This document shows, piece after piece, positions 63,781 to 64,000 of a stretch of DNA of 64,000 bases. The DNA lies in the NCBI RefSeq assembly GCF_003710915.1, contig NZ_RHHR01000008.1:62001-126000 (forward strand), in the 5' to 3' direction. The notes under the pieces are model-generated. The model was not told where the DNA came from and did no database searches. It was given only the letters and a program-made list of their open reading frames with translations. The position numbers and the translations under genes are program-made. Each line of letters begins with the position of its first letter. The first letter of the stretch is position 1. This stretch comes from Brevibacillus invocatus (GTDB taxonomy: Bacteria; Bacillota; Bacilli; Brevibacillales; Brevibacillaceae).

Positions 63781-64000
63781 TTATCGAACCATGACTCCTC
63801 CGCCATCCACCATGATGGTCTGTCCCGTGATGTAATCAGAATCCTTGGAAGCCAGGAATACGGCTGTCCGACCAATGTCCATTTCGCAATCGCCAATTCG
63901 CTTGATCGGCAGTTTGGCGAGGGAAGCCTCGTAGGCCTGTGGCTCAGCCTGCGACCATGCAATCATTCCTGGAGAGTTGGCGAACGGGCAGATCAGATTG
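63781..64000 (-). CDS. Short-chain dehydrogenase, C-terminal fragment
   Basis: About 72 residues: NLICPFANSPGMIAW, LPIKRIGDCEMDIGRTAVFLASKDSDYITGQTIMVDGG, the classic SDR C-terminus (glucose 1-dehydrogenase/FabG group). The N-terminal part with the cofactor and catalytic residues is outside the window. Confidence 0.85.
   Translation of the reverse strand, partial: NLICPFANSPGMIAWSQAEPQAYEASLAKLPIKRIGDCEMDIGRTAVFLASKDSDYITGQTIMVDGGGVMVR

Overview
This window looks like a chromosomal segment of a low-to-mid GC, spore-forming Firmicute, most likely Brevibacillus or a close Paenibacillaceae/Bacillaceae relative. The reasons are two YhcN/YlaJ-type sporulation lipoproteins, the ylaJ-phoH and typA/ylaH neighbourhoods known from Bacillus, an SR1P peptide gene, S-box and L-box riboswitches, an Mn-dependent PpaC pyrophosphatase, an Hpr/ScoC-like MarR regulator and several conserved Firmicute DUF families (DUF1054, DUF1885, DUF2515, DUF3055, DUF4446, DUF4912, DUF5665). 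Strong AGGAGG-type ribosome sites let most starts be chosen. I see no prophage, insertion sequence or CRISPR array. The genus is inferred from gene content, not from a search.

Layout. 1-5.1 kb: partial exported protein, MBL hydrolase, small lipoprotein and membrane proteins, an inverted-repeat unit with two tiny ORFs, PhoH and YlaJ. 5.2-7.9 kb: SAM-riboswitch-controlled metI-metC transsulfuration operon. 7.9-18 kb: PNPOx-family protein, DUF5665, an exported acidic-tailed protein, the ylaH group, glutathione peroxidase, TypA, a second YhcN-like lipoprotein, SpeH and a DUF4446 gene flanked by two related unknown genes. 18-28.5 kb: DUF1054, nitronate monooxygenase-like protein, basic amino-acid decarboxylase, a large exported TolB-like propeller, SR1P, lysophospholipase-like hydrolase, DUF3055, Hpr-like regulator, DUF1885, glucosaminidase and DUF4912. 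28.6-32.1 kb: a DnaA-box-like cluster, then an acetylated-diaminopimelate operon (dapH, class III aminotransferase, deacetylase) behind a lysine riboswitch. 32.3-46 kb: acetyltransferase, exported protein, methyltransferase, MacAB-like ABC exporter, PdxK/ThiD, two EamA transporters, tRNA-Leu, a damaged-looking tRNA-Ser, ThiM and a YitT-like protein.

46.4-53.5 kb is the most unusual part: nine tightly packed minus-strand genes. They encode a HerA/DUF87-like ATPase, an AAA ATPase, a protein with a PD-(D/E)XK-like residue pattern, a multi-TM protein with a helical cytoplasmic tail, two pairs of small paralogues (a single-TM pair and an IGG/VGG pair) and one unknown. I do not recognise this combination as a named system.

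53.7-64 kb: a cobalamin riboswitch heads btuFCD-cobU (corrinoid uptake and salvage). Then come squalene-hopene cyclase, a DUF2515 gene broken by a frameshift, an MBL hydrolase, PpaC, a MerR regulator and the C-terminal end of a short-chain dehydrogenase. The clear metabolic themes are metabolite-sensing control of methionine, lysine/DAP and B12, and vitamin salvage (ThiM, PdxK, CobU).
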